Part shown: piece by piece, positions 15,969 through 26,100 of the stretch
Position numbering within the stretch: the first letter of the stretch is position 1
Layout: each line of letters starts with the position of its first letter
Source of the DNA: Acidobacteriota bacterium
GTDB lineage: Bacteria; Actinomycetota; Acidimicrobiia; ATN3
Reading direction: 5' to 3'
Length of the DNA stretch: 36,200 nt
Assembly: GCA_003577105.1 (NCBI GenBank)
Contig: QEUQ01000022.1
Coordinates: 1 to 36,200, forward strand
Notes under the pieces: model-generated
What the model was told of the DNA's origin: nothing
Seen by the model: only the letters and a program-made list of their open reading frames with translations
Databases searched by the model: none
Translations under genes and position numbers: made by a program

Positions 15969-16768
15969 CCGAGACCGCCGAGATCACACTCCACAAGCGC
16001 ATAGGCCTGGGATGGGCGATTGCGGACTCAGTCGCGGTAGCGAAGCGGTACTTGATTGCCTACATACGAGTTCCCGAGCTGATCGTATTCACGACCGTGC
16101 AGCCGATCATGTTCGTCCTGCTATTCAGATATGTCTTCGGTGGCGCAATTCAGATCCCTGGCGTCTCCTATGTTGACTACCTGATGCCGGGGATCTTTGT
16201 GCAAACGGTTGTCTTCGGATCCGCCGGAACCGGAATCGGTCTTGCCGAAGACTCGGCGAAGGGTCTGATCGAGAGATTTCGCTCGCTGCCGATGGCTCGC
16301 TCTGCGGTTCTCGTTGGACGCACCCTCGCGGACCTCATACGCAACGTCTTCGTGGTAGCCCTAATGCTGCTTGTCGGATTCCTCGTCGGCTTCAGGATTC
16401 ACGGTGGAGTAGCGGCGTTTGCTCTGGCAATGGTGATGGTATTGCTTTTCGGATATGCGATTTCGTGGATGACCGCCAACATTGGGCTGCGAACTTCGAC
16501 GGCCGAAGCTACTCAGGCCGCGATCTTTCCCATGTTGTTTCCACTCACATTCGCGAGCTCAGCATTTGTGCCCGTTGACTCAATGCCCGCCTGGCTTCAG
16601 GTCTTTGCTCGCAATCAACCTGTGACGGTCATGGTCAACGCTGCGCGCAATTTGTCACTTGGTACGGCTACTTCCGGTGAAGTGATCAAGGCGCTACTTT
16701 GGACCGTGGCGATTGTGGCGGTCTTCGCTCCGCTCGCCGTCAGGGCATACCGCCGCAAGACGGTCTGA
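15965..16768 (+). CDS. ABC-2 type exporter permease, DrrB family
   Basis: A 267-aa integral membrane protein with six predicted helices and the ABC-2 signature GLIERFRSLPMARSAVLVGRTLADLIRN in the cytoplasmic loop, followed by the conserved FPLTFASSAFVPVDSMPAWLQVFARNQPVT segment. It forms the membrane half of the exporter with the DrrA-like ATPase, whose gene it overlaps by ATGA. It has the usual length for DrrB-type permeases (~250-280 aa). The substrate is unknown. Two hairpins follow the stop codon, so the two-gene unit probably ends here. Confidence 0.9.
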   Translation: MTETAEITLHKRIGLGWAIADSVAVAKRYLIAYIRVPELIVFTTVQPIMFVLLFRYVFGGAIQIPGVSYVDYLMPGIFVQTVVFGSAGTGIGLAEDSAKGLIERFRSLPMARSAVLVGRTLADLIRNVFVVALMLLVGFLVGFRIHGGVAAFALAMVMVLLFGYAISWMTANIGLRTSTAEATQAAIFPMLFPLTFASSAFVPVDSMPAWLQVFARNQPVTVMVNAARNLSLGTATSGEVIKALLWTVAIVAVFAPLAVRAYRRKTV

Positions 16769-16781
16769 CGGGATCACTCTT

Positions 16782-16831
16782 GAACCCCAAAGGTTCGCTC
16801 TGCACGCATGGCGCTCCAACCGCGTCATGCG
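16782..16831 (+). terminator. Two hairpins after the DrrAB-like operon
   Basis: GAACC-CCAAA-GGTTC (16782-16796) is a perfect 5-bp hairpin. It is followed by CGCATGGCG-CTCCAAC-CGC-GT-CATGCG (16805-16831), a 9-bp stem with a 2-nt bulge. They lie 13-63 bp after the permease stop and before the ribosome site of the next gene. There is no T-tract, which is common in high-GC actinobacteria. Confidence 0.5.
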
Positions 16832-16874
16832 CGACTGACGCTAATCTCTCCTAGCAAACTGAAGGAGGCCATGG

Positions 16875-17555
16875 GTGACCGAAACGGAAGCCGAGGACCT
16901 GCCGAAAGCCAAGGGATCGAAGAAGCTCACGGCAGGCGAGCGAAGTGAGCGGCGAAGAGAGCTGATCGCGACAATCATGCTCTCAATCGCAACTGTGCTA
17001 TCGGCCTGGTCGGCATTTCAGGCAACGAAGTGGCACGGGCAAATGTCAGTTGCCCACAGCGACGCGAACTCAGCGCGCGCCCAATACACCGTGGCCTCCG
17101 AGGAAGCCGATGCCGCCTTCACCCTGGACATGAAGCTCTTCACCGAATGGCTGGATGCTCACAATTCCGGCCACACCGACCTCGCCAATGGCTATGCCGC
17201 GAGTTTCCGGGATGGCTTCAGAACCGCGTTCAACGCGTGGCTAGCCGACAATCCACCAGGCCACTTGAACGGCTCGAAGATGCCATTTGACTATGAGCAG
17301 TATTCAATCCCTGAGCAGGCGAAGGCCGACGAGCTGTTCAGACAAGCCGAAGAACTCAGCAACGAGGCCCGGGCAGATGTGAGAAACGCCGACAACTACA
17401 CCTTGACCACGGTCATGCTCGCTTCTGTGCTCTTCTTCGCCGGCATCAGCGTCAAGTTGGATTCCGGTCCGATGTCCTGGTTCCTGCTGTCAGTCGGTGG
17501 CTTGCTCCTCGTTGGAGCCACAGTGGCCATCACTCAGATTCCGGTGGCCAGCTGA
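16875..17555 (+). CDS. Membrane protein of unknown function (DUF4337-like layout)
   Basis: 226 aa. It has a Lys/Arg-rich cytoplasmic N-terminus (~1-33), one hydrophobic helix (~34-50; ATIMLSIATVLSAWSAFQA), and a ~120-residue helical extracytoplasmic or cytoplasmic segment rich in Ala, Glu and Asp, then two closely spaced helices (~174-192 and ~200-222). The helix-domain-helix pair layout and N-terminal WSAFQATKW are reminiscent of DUF4337 proteins, but the match is by eye. The start is GTG 16875, supported by AAGGAGG at 16862-16868 with 6-nt spacing; the ATG at 16871 is out of frame. The YihY-type gene begins 2 bp after its stop, so the two form an operon. Confidence 0.75.
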   Translation: MTETEAEDLPKAKGSKKLTAGERSERRRELIATIMLSIATVLSAWSAFQATKWHGQMSVAHSDANSARAQYTVASEEADAAFTLDMKLFTEWLDAHNSGHTDLANGYAASFRDGFRTAFNAWLADNPPGHLNGSKMPFDYEQYSIPEQAKADELFRQAEELSNEARADVRNADNYTLTTVMLASVLFFAGISVKLDSGPMSWFLLSVGGLLLVGATVAITQIPVAS

Positions 17556-17557
17556 AG

Positions 17558-18601
17558 GTGGACGGCGCACCCGGCGAGGGCAGCGGCGCGGGCCCGACAA
17601 CTGCGGGCAACAAGGGCAAGGCCAGCCGCGCAATAAGTCACATCTCCGAGAGGGTTGATGGCGTGCGATCAGCGGGCGGAGAAAAAGTCGCTCGTGCACG
17701 TTCGCGTTCCTGGCTGGTTGAGCGTACAGCCGCAACCTACGAGGGCTTCCGCGAAACCCATGGCGGCGAGTGCTCTGCCGGCCTTGCCTACTACGGCTTC
17801 CTCTCGCTCTACCCCTTGCTGGTCACAGCTGCATCGATCATGGCGATCTTCATCAGGGATCCCGAGCGGGTTGAGCATTTCATGAATCAGATGATCGGAA
17901 GGATCTCCCCCGGCTTGTTACCACTAGTGGCAGGATCGACTGAGGTCATTAGCGACAGTGCCGCCCCGCTTGGCCTCATCGCCACAGTCCTGTTCCTCTG
18001 GTCAGCCTTCAAGGTGATTCAGGTGACCCAACAGCGGCTCTCGCGAATCTTCGGAATCGAAGACCGCTCGTTTCTGAAGGCAATTGGCTCGCGCGTCGCA
18101 TTTGCCGCAACTGCCATGCTTGCTCCGGCGGTACTCATGCTGGCGTCGGTCATCTTGTCAAAGCAGGGACCAAGACGCATGTTCAGAGGGGCCGGGCAAC
18201 AGGGGCCGGGGCCAGGCCGCTTTATCGCCTACCTATTGATCGTACTCCTCGTCAATTTCGTGCTTGCGATCGCCGTGATGAAGATCGTCGGTGGATACAA
18301 GGGCCGCAACGCTCCGCTTTTTCAGGGCGCTTTGGTGACTGCATGCGGGTGGTTTCTGCTCCAGACCGTCGGTGTGTTTCTCGTACTGAAGCTCTTCACA
18401 TCTTGGGCACTCACGTTTTACGGCGTGGCCGCTTCAAACATTGCAATGCTGATCATCGCCAACTTCGGCTCCCGCGCCCTGCTCTTCGGTGCCCTCTGGA
18501 CTGCGACCGCACCCGAGAACCAGTCCCTCCGACCCGGCGCCGGGTGTGGTGATGTGGCCGGTGAACTAGCTGTCGGCGGGGGGGACGAAGAGCTTGCTTA
18601 G
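17558..18601 (+). CDS. YihY/virulence factor BrkB family inner-membrane protein
   Basis: A 347-aa polytopic membrane protein. The conserved N-terminal block is ECSAGLAYYGFLSLYPLLVTAASIM, and the family's later VQVTQQRLSRIF-type amphipathic segment and six hydrophobic helices are present. An unusual ~50-residue hydrophilic Gly/Lys/Arg-rich extension precedes the domain, and a Gly/Glu-rich tail follows. The family was once called RNase BN or BrkB; its true role is unknown, perhaps transport. It starts with GTG 17558 after AAGG, 2 bp from the preceding gene's stop. Its 3' end overlaps the convergent dCTP deaminase gene by 36 bp, so the tails of both proteins are encoded on opposite strands of the same DNA. 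Confidence 0.85.
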   Translation: MDGAPGEGSGAGPTTAGNKGKASRAISHISERVDGVRSAGGEKVARARSRSWLVERTAATYEGFRETHGGECSAGLAYYGFLSLYPLLVTAASIMAIFIRDPERVEHFMNQMIGRISPGLLPLVAGSTEVISDSAAPLGLIATVLFLWSAFKVIQVTQQRLSRIFGIEDRSFLKAIGSRVAFAATAMLAPAVLMLASVILSKQGPRRMFRGAGQQGPGPGRFIAYLLIVLLVNFVLAIAVMKIVGGYKGRNAPLFQGALVTACGWFLLQTVGVFLVLKLFTSWALTFYGVAASNIAMLIIANFGSRALLFGALWTATAPENQSLRPGAGCGDVAGELAVGGGDEELA

Positions 18602-19705
18602 CGTCTCTTCCTGGCGCTGATACGAAGAGCCGATTGAGGCACCGTATAGATCCTCGGGGGGTTCTAGCATTCGCTCAAAGGTCAGCTTACAAACCCTCTG
18701 ACCGTGCTCGATCATGAACGGAACGTCGTGCGCTCTCACTTCAAGGGCCGCGCGGGATCCTCTGAACTCGCCAGCGGGGTCATAGCCAAAGCCCGGATCA
18801 AAGAAGCCCGCGTAATGCGTTCGGAGTTCGCCGCTAGTCGGGTCGTATGCGGTCATCTCCGCCGCAAGACTTGGCGGAATCGAGACCGCCTCATCGGACA
18901 TGAGCAGATAGAACTTCTGAGGCGAGAGCACTATGCGATCGCCGTCTTCTCGCGTGACCGGCTCCCAATACGGGTCCCTGTCAAGTGGGCGGGGTGCGCT
19001 TAGATCAAGGAGCGGCGCGTGGTCGCGTGCGCGGTAGGCCACCCTGCCGTGCTCATCCCCCTTGAGATCGAGCCCGAGAAACATGCCGTTTGAGACTGCC
19101 AGCTCGCTCGGCTTCACGGCTTCGCCATCTTTGTAGAGAATCGGATCGACCCCCTGGATACCTCGGAGTTCGGCATCGCTCACTTCCGGGGAACCAACCG
19201 CCAGCCGCAATTGATTGAGGGTCAGGTCCTCACGGACCCTGATCGCAAAGGAGAGCGGAACCACCTCGAGGTAGAGGGGACCGTTGTACCCGGCGCTGAT
19301 CTCGTCGAATCGGTAGCTGCCGTCAGTTATGACCCGGGTGAAAACGTCGAGGCGCCCAGTCGAGGATTTGGGGTTGGTCTTGCCTCTGACGTTCTCAGGA
19401 AGCGCGAGCCCTTCCTTTAGCGGAATGAGATATGGCCGCTTGGTCTCGAGTACCACTCCCTCCTTATGGAGATCGAGCTCGTCAATGATGTAGTCCTTGA
19501 CCTTGCGCTCGACCGTGTCCGTGTCTGGAAGAAAGCTGCACCGAATCCTGTAGGCGACCTCACCGAGGCGCAGATCAATGCTTGCCGGCTGAATATTCGA
19601 TTCAGGGATCTTGAAAGCGCCCGCGTCTACAACGCCGCTCGAGACGGCATCTCGCAAGTGCTGTGATGGAAGTACGCCCTCAGCTCCGGGTGGCAAGTTG
19701 AGCAT
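18566..19705 (-). CDS. dcd: Two-domain dCTP deaminase
   Basis: 379 aa, about twice the usual ~190-aa Dcd. The first half contains IQPASIDLRLGEVAYRI and GKTNPKSSTGRLDVFTRVI (the RSSxGR-like substrate motif); the second half repeats the fold with AEMTAYDPTSGELRTHYAGFFDPGFGY and ALEVRAHDVPFMIEHGQRVCKLTF. This is the fused 2'-deoxycytidine-5'-triphosphate deaminase type (PF06559-like), best known from Alphaproteobacteria. It converts dCTP to dUTP in the cytoplasm, supplying dTTP synthesis. The ATG lies 6 nt after TAGTAT (TANNNT) with no ribosome site, so a leaderless transcript is plausible. It overlaps the convergent YihY-type gene by 36 bp. Which half is catalytic cannot be decided by eye. Confidence 0.88.
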   Translation of the reverse strand: MLNLPPGAEGVLPSQHLRDAVSSGVVDAGAFKIPESNIQPASIDLRLGEVAYRIRCSFLPDTDTVERKVKDYIIDELDLHKEGVVLETKRPYLIPLKEGLALPENVRGKTNPKSSTGRLDVFTRVITDGSYRFDEISAGYNGPLYLEVVPLSFAIRVREDLTLNQLRLAVGSPEVSDAELRGIQGVDPILYKDGEAVKPSELAVSNGMFLGLDLKGDEHGRVAYRARDHAPLLDLSAPRPLDRDPYWEPVTREDGDRIVLSPQKFYLLMSDEAVSIPPSLAAEMTAYDPTSGELRTHYAGFFDPGFGYDPAGEFRGSRAALEVRAHDVPFMIEHGQRVCKLTFERMLEPPEDLYGASIGSSYQRQEETLSKLFVPPADS

Positions 19706-19773
19706 CGGCTGATACTAGCGCGGGCGCGAATCCGCGAGCAGACGCGTTAGCGAGTCTCGACCACGGCATGCAC

Positions 19774-20562
19774 TCAGATCTGAGCACTACCGCGTTTGAT
19801 GATTGCCTCACGCCTTTCAGCAACATCATCGGGACTGAATCCCGCCCCTCGAAGCTGTGCAGCGAACTTCGCGCGCTCGATCTCCCATCCCTCTGCCTCA
19901 ACGGAGTCGATTGCCTCGTCGTAGGAGCGGTAGATCTGGTGCAGCGCGCTCGCCTGCACGCCAGAGATCTGAGCCGCTAGCGAGTGGCAGTACGGAAGAA
20001 GGTCTTCGTGAGGCACAACGTGGTTGACGAGTCCCCAGGCAAGCGCAGTCGCAGCATCGATCATGAGTCCGGTTGCGCTCATCTCTCTGGCACGCCTGAT
20101 GCCGATGGCCTGTGGGAGGAGAACCGTCATGCCCCAGCCGGGGTGAAGCCCTACGCGTGCGTGGGTATCGGCAAACTTGGCCTTCTCGGAAGCGATCAAG
20201 AAATCGCACGCAAGCGCCAGCTCCAGGCCTCCGGTTACCGCTGGGCCGTTGATGGCACCGATGAGAGGCTTGAGTGTGTTGGGGAAGGGGCCACGCCAAG
20301 TCCCCTGCGCCTCGATCACATCGCCGTGTCCGCCACCTAGGTTCGCACCCGTGGTGCCGAGTTCCTTGAGATCCAGGCCGGCACAAAAGGCTGGATCCTG
20401 ACCGGTGAGGATGATGACATCGACATCCGGATTCGCATCAGCCTCAGTGACCACGCCGGGAAGTTGGGAAAGAAGCTCGCTGTTGAGCGCGTTTCTCGAG
20501 TCAGGGCGGTTGAGGCGGACCTCGGCGACCCGATCCTTCACGACGCAATCCACTACTGCCAT
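19774..20562 (-). CDS. Enoyl-CoA hydratase/isomerase family protein (crotonase)
   Basis: 262 aa, full-length crotonase. Visible are LNRPDSRNALNSELL, the CoA-binding/oxyanion segment DPAFCAGLDLKEL, the second oxyanion region INGPAVTGGLELALACDFLIAS, then FADTHARVGLHPGWGMTVLLPQAIG and GLVNHVVPHEDLL. At the usual catalytic Glu positions, one region reads ARVGLHPGWG: the Glu at the position of rat Glu144 (xxFGxPE/ExxxG) seems replaced, so the reaction may not be simple hydration. ATG 20562 has GGAGG 5 nt upstream; GTG 20574 would start inside the ribosome site. It follows the SBBP gene at 55 bp on the same strand and precedes dcd. Probable role: fatty-acid or branched acyl-CoA metabolism. Confidence 0.88.
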   Translation of the reverse strand: MAVVDCVVKDRVAEVRLNRPDSRNALNSELLSQLPGVVTEADANPDVDVIILTGQDPAFCAGLDLKELGTTGANLGGGHGDVIEAQGTWRGPFPNTLKPLIGAINGPAVTGGLELALACDFLIASEKAKFADTHARVGLHPGWGMTVLLPQAIGIRRAREMSATGLMIDAATALAWGLVNHVVPHEDLLPYCHSLAAQISGVQASALHQIYRSYDEAIDSVEAEGWEIERAKFAAQLRGAGFSPDDVAERREAIIKRGSAQI

Positions 20563-20616
20563 CTCAACCTCCACGGTCGCCTAGTCGCGTCCAACTTCGT
20601 GCGAACTTGCCTGATG

Positions 20617-23019
20617 CTAACGGGAGCGTGATCTTCTGCGACTCTGGTACGCGAGGGCAAGGCCAGCAATTACCGCCGCCACAACAGCGCCCGCAATCAA
20701 TAGCGGCCAAGGATTCCCACCGTCACCAGGTGGCCGAGCGCCGCCGACCGAAGGCTCGATTGAGGGAGGACCCCCGCCCGAGAATCGAAACTTGATCAGA
20801 AATGCGTCGTCCTCCCCGCCAAAGCGCCTCTGATAGGCGCGCACCGTCGGCAGATCATCTGACCGGCTCGCACCGGCGACATAGACATCACCTGCCCTAT
20901 CGGCCGCGACAGCTGCGGCGCTCGCGTCCCCCGACCCTCCCAGGTAAGTCGCATAGGTAGCCGCAGTTCCCGACTCATTGAGCATCACGAAGAAGCCAGT
21001 CGCCTCGCCGCCCGGATACTTGGGCAGGAAAGCGTCAGCGGTTGTCGGCATGTCGGCAGATGAAGTTGAACCCACCACCGATGCTCGGCCAGTTTTGTCG
21101 ACATCAACTGCGAGCCCCCAGTCCAAGCCGGATCCGCCAATCAAGGTGGAGTAAAGCAGCGCAGTGCCAGTCGGATTGAGTTTCGCGACAAACGCGCCAC
21201 CGGCCTTGTTCTCGGCGAGCATCGCTCCCTGCGTCGCCGGGAAATCGGTCGAGCGGGATTCCCCCGCAATGTAGGCGTTTCCGCCGGAGTCCACCGCAAC
21301 GTCATATGCCGCGTCAGGCATTGAGCCACCAAAGTAGGTTGAGTACACGAGGCGCGTTCCAGAGGGATCAAGCCGGGTGACAAAGGCATCTGCTGCTCCG
21401 CGAAGTTCCCTGAAGACCGCGCCATCAGTCGTCGGAAAATCTGAAGACTGCGTTCGCCCAACGGCATAAACACTGCGGTCCGGGCCGACGGCTACACCGA
21501 CGCCCCACTGACCTCCGGTACCACCGAGATATGTGGCGAAATCCAGCTTTGATCCATTGGGGGCAAGCTTTGCCACGAATACAGATGTGCGCTCAGGAAC
21601 GGACTTATTTGTCGACATGAAGGCTCCGGCTTGGACCGGGAAGTCCGTCGAGCGGGTCTCCCCAACCACATATGCGTTTCCGTCAGCATCTGCCGCAATC
21701 GAGCGCCCCCACTCGAAATCGGTTCCTCCGAGATAAGTCGAGTATTCGACATTCCCTAGCGGTCCCAGTTTGGCGACGACCGCATCGTCTGAACCCCGAA
21801 GATCCCGCTGCAGCGCACCCGAAGTAGTCGGATAGTCGGGCGACGTCGTCCGCCCCGTCACATAGGCGTTGCCCTTGTCATCTACTGCGATCTCTTGGAA
21901 GAAATCCTCTCCCGACCCGCCGAAGTAGGTCGAATAGACGAGGTCACTTCCGGCCGAGTTGAACTTGGTGACGAAGCCGTCGACGCTATCGGGATTACTG
22001 CTCGCGAAGGCGCTCTGTGCAGCCCGCGGAGTCAGAGGAAAATCCGGCGATTTCGTAGAGCCGGCAATGTACGCATTGCCCTCCTGATCTACAGCCGCCC
22101 CGACTGCTGAGTCCGATCGAGTTCCGCCTAGGTAGGTCGAGTACTCGACGGTGGGATCTATCAGCAAGGTGCTATTGACGTCGCGCTCACCCACCTCTAT
22201 GCCGAATGTGCCCGGCGCACGCTCGCTGAAGGCTGACGTGACCGGCCTCCCGTCAGCCTCAATTGCCTTGGGCTTGGAGATGCGCACCCGGCCAAAATCA
22301 GCTGCGGCTTCGAGGTCGCCCTCCGGAGTCAAGACCGCGCCGGAAACCACAATGTTGATTGGCTCCGTCGCTGCTCCTGGAGCAACCCGCAAATCGAAGG
22401 CCAGCGACCGGCCATCTGATCTGTAGTGCAGATCGACCCCGTCAAAGATGCTCCGCACGACGAGAGACTCGAAATTGGGGATCCCGGTTCGCGTGCCACC
22501 TCTCGCTGCCGAAAGGTAATAGTTGGAATATCCGGCAATTGGGCCATCCGGCTCTACAAGCGCCTCCTGGCGAGTTCCACTGAACTGGACCGCGAGGTGG
22601 CCGCCATCGTGCGCTTCTAGTGAAATGCCGCCCGGGCTCACAAGCGCGTTGTAGGTCGCGGCGCGTGCAAGGAACCTTTCGCCCCAAGACTCGAAGGTCA
22701 CACCCCGGTCGGCGGCGACCGATACCCCGGACATTGCGGAATGAGCGGGACTCGGCTCACTTGTCACTGGCGCCACGCTCAAACCTGCAAGGACCAGGCA
22801 CCCCAAGAGAACGAGAGTCACGGCTCTCAGCGACCCGCTACCGCTGCGGGTCGCGGTCGGGCGATGGGGTGGGGCCGGCGGGCCGGCGGGCCGGCGAGGG
22901 ACTGATCGATGTCTACTTCGCGTGGCCGGGCCGGTGCTGGTTGCCACCCGGCTCAGCGTAGTCCGCGCGCACCCGCAGACCTCGAGTGCGAGGCCGCCGT
23001 CGGATTTCGTCTCAACCAC
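20617..23019 (-). CDS. Membrane-anchored SBBP (seven-blade beta-propeller) surface protein
   Basis: 800 aa. A long basic N-terminal segment leads to a signal-anchor helix (~65-85), then a DUF7948-like N-terminal domain (~95-285) ending in LLIDPT. Seven blades follow (~288-740), each opening with a variant of YSTYLGG and containing AVD..GNAYVAG and DFPTT. Seven units fit a closed seven-bladed propeller. The end is a Pro/Gly spacer, a transmembrane helix (~772-792) and an Arg-rich stop (RRRSRSR), so the propeller is displayed outside the cell and anchored at the C-terminus. The start (GTG 23019) directly abuts GGAG and is uncertain; GTG 22947 is an alternative. It is a paralog of the next gene upstream. 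Role: probably adhesion or ligand binding. Confidence 0.82.
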   Translation of the reverse strand: MVETKSDGGLALEVCGCARTTLSRVATSTGPATRSRHRSVPRRPAGPPAPPHRPTATRSGSGSLRAVTLVLLGCLVLAGLSVAPVTSEPSPAHSAMSGVSVAADRGVTFESWGERFLARAATYNALVSPGGISLEAHDGGHLAVQFSGTRQEALVEPDGPIAGYSNYYLSAARGGTRTGIPNFESLVVRSIFDGVDLHYRSDGRSLAFDLRVAPGAATEPINIVVSGAVLTPEGDLEAAADFGRVRISKPKAIEADGRPVTSAFSERAPGTFGIEVGERDVNSTLLIDPTVEYSTYLGGTRSDSAVGAAVDQEGNAYIAGSTKSPDFPLTPRAAQSAFASSNPDSVDGFVTKFNSAGSDLVYSTYFGGSGEDFFQEIAVDDKGNAYVTGRTTSPDYPTTSGALQRDLRGSDDAVVAKLGPLGNVEYSTYLGGTDFEWGRSIAADADGNAYVVGETRSTDFPVQAGAFMSTNKSVPERTSVFVAKLAPNGSKLDFATYLGGTGGQWGVGVAVGPDRSVYAVGRTQSSDFPTTDGAVFRELRGAADAFVTRLDPSGTRLVYSTYFGGSMPDAAYDVAVDSGGNAYIAGESRSTDFPATQGAMLAENKAGGAFVAKLNPTGTALLYSTLIGGSGLDWGLAVDVDKTGRASVVGSTSSADMPTTADAFLPKYPGGEATGFFVMLNESGTAATYATYLGGSGDASAAAVAADRAGDVYVAGASRSDDLPTVRAYQRRFGGEDDAFLIKFRFSGGGPPSIEPSVGGARPPGDGGNPWPLLIAGAVVAAVIAGLALAYQSRRRSRSR

Positions 23020-23049
23020 CTCCGCGTGAAATCGGGGTCAGCTACTCAC

Positions 23050-23070
23050 GTTAGCGCGTGTGGCGCTAAC
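23050..23070 (-). terminator. Perfect 8-bp hairpin between the two SBBP genes
   Basis: GTTAGCGC (23050-23057) and GCGCTAAC (23063-23070) are exact reverse complements with a 5-nt loop, GTGTG. It lies 41 bp after the stop of the large SBBP gene and ~30 bp before the start region of the next SBBP gene on the same strand. Terminator is the likeliest reading, but an operator for the downstream gene is possible. Confidence 0.5.
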
Positions 23071-23110
23071 CGCTTGCTTTGGTGATTTGAAGAAGTCCCG
23101 AGGCCCCGCC

Positions 23111-26100
23111 TCAGCTCAGCGAGAAATTCGCCGTGAATGGCGCGACGTTGTCAGTTGCCGTCGAGAAGCTCGACGCCCCTGAGAACCACTGCCGAGTGTA
23201 GGGACCTCCCTCGGTAACCAGTCTGTAGCTCTCCCCTGGATTGACCTGGATTCGATATCTCCCTGGTCCGTATCCGCGATCAGTCACACCCTTAGCAAAG
23301 AAGGTACCTGCTGAGGTGTATGCATATACGGGGTACCCATTCAAGTCAGCCGCGGTTGAAGCGTCTTTGACGTATCCGTCGATTGCATCCGCCGGAGTTA
23401 CTGAGAAGTTTGCTGTGGCAGGTGGGGCCTGCGCTGTAGCGTCGGTGAAATTCTGTGCGCCAGAGAACCACTGGGTCACGTATCCCGCACCTGGATTGAC
23501 AAGGATCTTGTAAGTCTCCGACGACGACAGCAATAGCTCATACCTGCCAGGTCCGGCCGAGCCTGAGGCCGAGAACCCGGCATATGTCCCGTCTGCCTTA
23601 AATGCATATACCGACGCGCCATCAATGTCGGCGGCAGTCGCCGAATCTTTGACATAGCCCGATATCACCGCGGCCGATGGAATCGTCATGTCATTGCCTG
23701 ACGACGGCCCCCTCACGCATGTCGCACCACTGAAATTGGGCTTGTCGTTGTACCAGCGCGACTGGGTCGAGTCGTCTGGCGGGAGATACAAGATCGCATA
23801 CCCTCGGCCGGCAGCGCAGTTCGATGGCGGCACCTTGATCGACCACGACCCCCCGGAACCCGCAATGCAGCACTGGTAGGCCGTGACCGCGCCGGTGGCC
23901 TTGGAGTAGATCGAAATCGAACCCCACATCCCACCGGTGAATGTGCCCGATATTGTGACAACCGGAGGCGGATGCTTCGTCAGGAATCCATCGCCGGTGG
24001 CTTGATCGGTCTGGTACTCGCCTACCGTCGGGAAGTCGGCTGAAGACGTCGGTCCGGCGATGTACGTATTGCCCGAAGAGTCGACGGCAACTCCTTGTGC
24101 GTCTTCGCTACCGGTCCCCCCCAGGTAGGTCGAGTACAGGAGTGCTGAATCAGTCCCGTCGAGCATTGCCATGAACGCATCATCGGTACCTGATAGGTCC
24201 GCCTGATACGGATCTTCGGTCGGGAAATCCGATGAAGAGGTCTTGCCCGCGACAATGGCGTTGCCATCTGCGTCTAGCTCCATCGATCTGCCGTCGTCGG
24301 CCGAGCTTCCGCCGAGATACGTCGAGTAGTCCAACGAAGCGCCGGAAGCTGCGAAATGAGTCGCGAATGCGTCAGTTGCGCCGCCGCCATAACTGGGCTG
24401 CGATGCAGACACCATTGGGAAGTCACTGGATGCGGTCGAACCTACGACCGTAGCGCTGCCACTTGAGTCAATCTCAAGGTCGAGTGCAAAGTCTGCTCCA
24501 GCGCCGCCGAGATACGTCGAGTAGTCCAGCGCCGAACCGGCTGGATTGGCTTTGAAGACGAATGCATCGCTGCCTCCGGCGTTTGACGGCTGCAACGGAG
24601 CTACCATCGGGAAGTCGGTTGAGCCCGTATAGCCCGCTACATAGGCGGCACCAGACGAATCAACCGCGACGCCTCTTGCCTCGTCAAAACCCGTGCCGCC
24701 CAAGAAAGTCGAATACACGAGAACCAGCCCCGCCGGGCCCACCTTAGAAATGAATCCGTCTGTGCCCCCCGCCTTGGCCCCCTGAATCGGCGAAACGGTT
24801 GGGAAAGTTGCCGAAGCAGTGTCCCCCACGACATAGGCGGCACCGGAAGAGTCAACGGCGATTCCTCGGCCAGTCTCAATGTCCGTACCCCCGAGATAGC
24901 TCGAGTAACTAAGTGATGACCCCGACGGGTGGACCTTCGCGACAAATACGTCATAGGCACCAGCCATGAAGCCCTGAAAGGCCGAGGCTGTTGGGAAGTC
25001 CACAGAGAACGTCTTGCCCGTAACGTAGGCGGCCCCCGAAGCATCGATGGCTATCGATACAGCAGTGTCATCACTGCTCCCACCCAGGTAGCTTGAGTAA
25101 GCGAGGGATGAGCCCGAAGCGCTGAATTTCGTTACAAACGATTCCACTCCACCGGCGTATACACCCTGGAATGGACTCGCAGTCGGGAAGTCGGTTGAGC
25201 CCGTATACCCCGTCACATACGCAGCCCCAGAAGAGTCGACTGCTACTGCGCTAGCCCAATCAGCTGCACCTCCGCCCAGATAAGTCGAATATGTGAGGGT
25301 CGGGTCAATTACTAGTGGCCGACCTTGATCGTAGGCGCCGACTTCGAATCCAACGATGCGCTCGTCTCGCATGACAAATCGACTGAAGACCTCGGACCTC
25401 TCGCTGCCCTGATACGCGAACGGGGCCCTGTGAACTAGCCGGCCGAAGTCAGAATCTACCTGGAGCCTGCCCTCTTCTGAAATCGCTATGCCCTGGGCAC
25501 CCTCGAATTGGAGGGAAATCTGGCCAGGGTCTGCGCCGGGCGCAATCTCAAAGTCATATCTCACTTGGCCATGATCGTCGTAGATCACCATGTCGATACC
25601 AGGCCAAAGGTCGCGGTAGTAAACCTTCGAATACCCGCCGACATCAGTACGCCACTTGGTCTGGTCGCTTCCGAGGAAATAGTTCGAAACGCCAGCTTGG
25701 GGCTCCCCGGCCTCGATCACCGGCTGCGGATTCGCACCCGCGAAGGTCATGGATACTGCGGCGACCCGCGTTTGTTCGGAGACTGGCGCGCCAGCCCCGT
25801 CGGGAGAATCCGCATCGCCGGCGGCCCTGCCCTCGGGTAGTCCAAATCGAATTGCATCGCTCGACAACGAGGCTATGAACCCCTTGGCCCTGAGGGTGTA
25901 GGCAACGCCATCTGGAGCCTGACCGACGTTTGGCTCGAAGCGCGCAGGCAGGCTGGCCAGCAGGTTCTGCCCGCTTGGCGCCACAGGCGCTTGGGTGCTA
26001 GTCGATTGGACTTGTTCCTCGCGCCCAACTGATTCGGTCGATCTGGGCAAGACGACAATTGCCAGCGAGGCAGCGAGCACGACCACAAGTGCCAAGTTCA

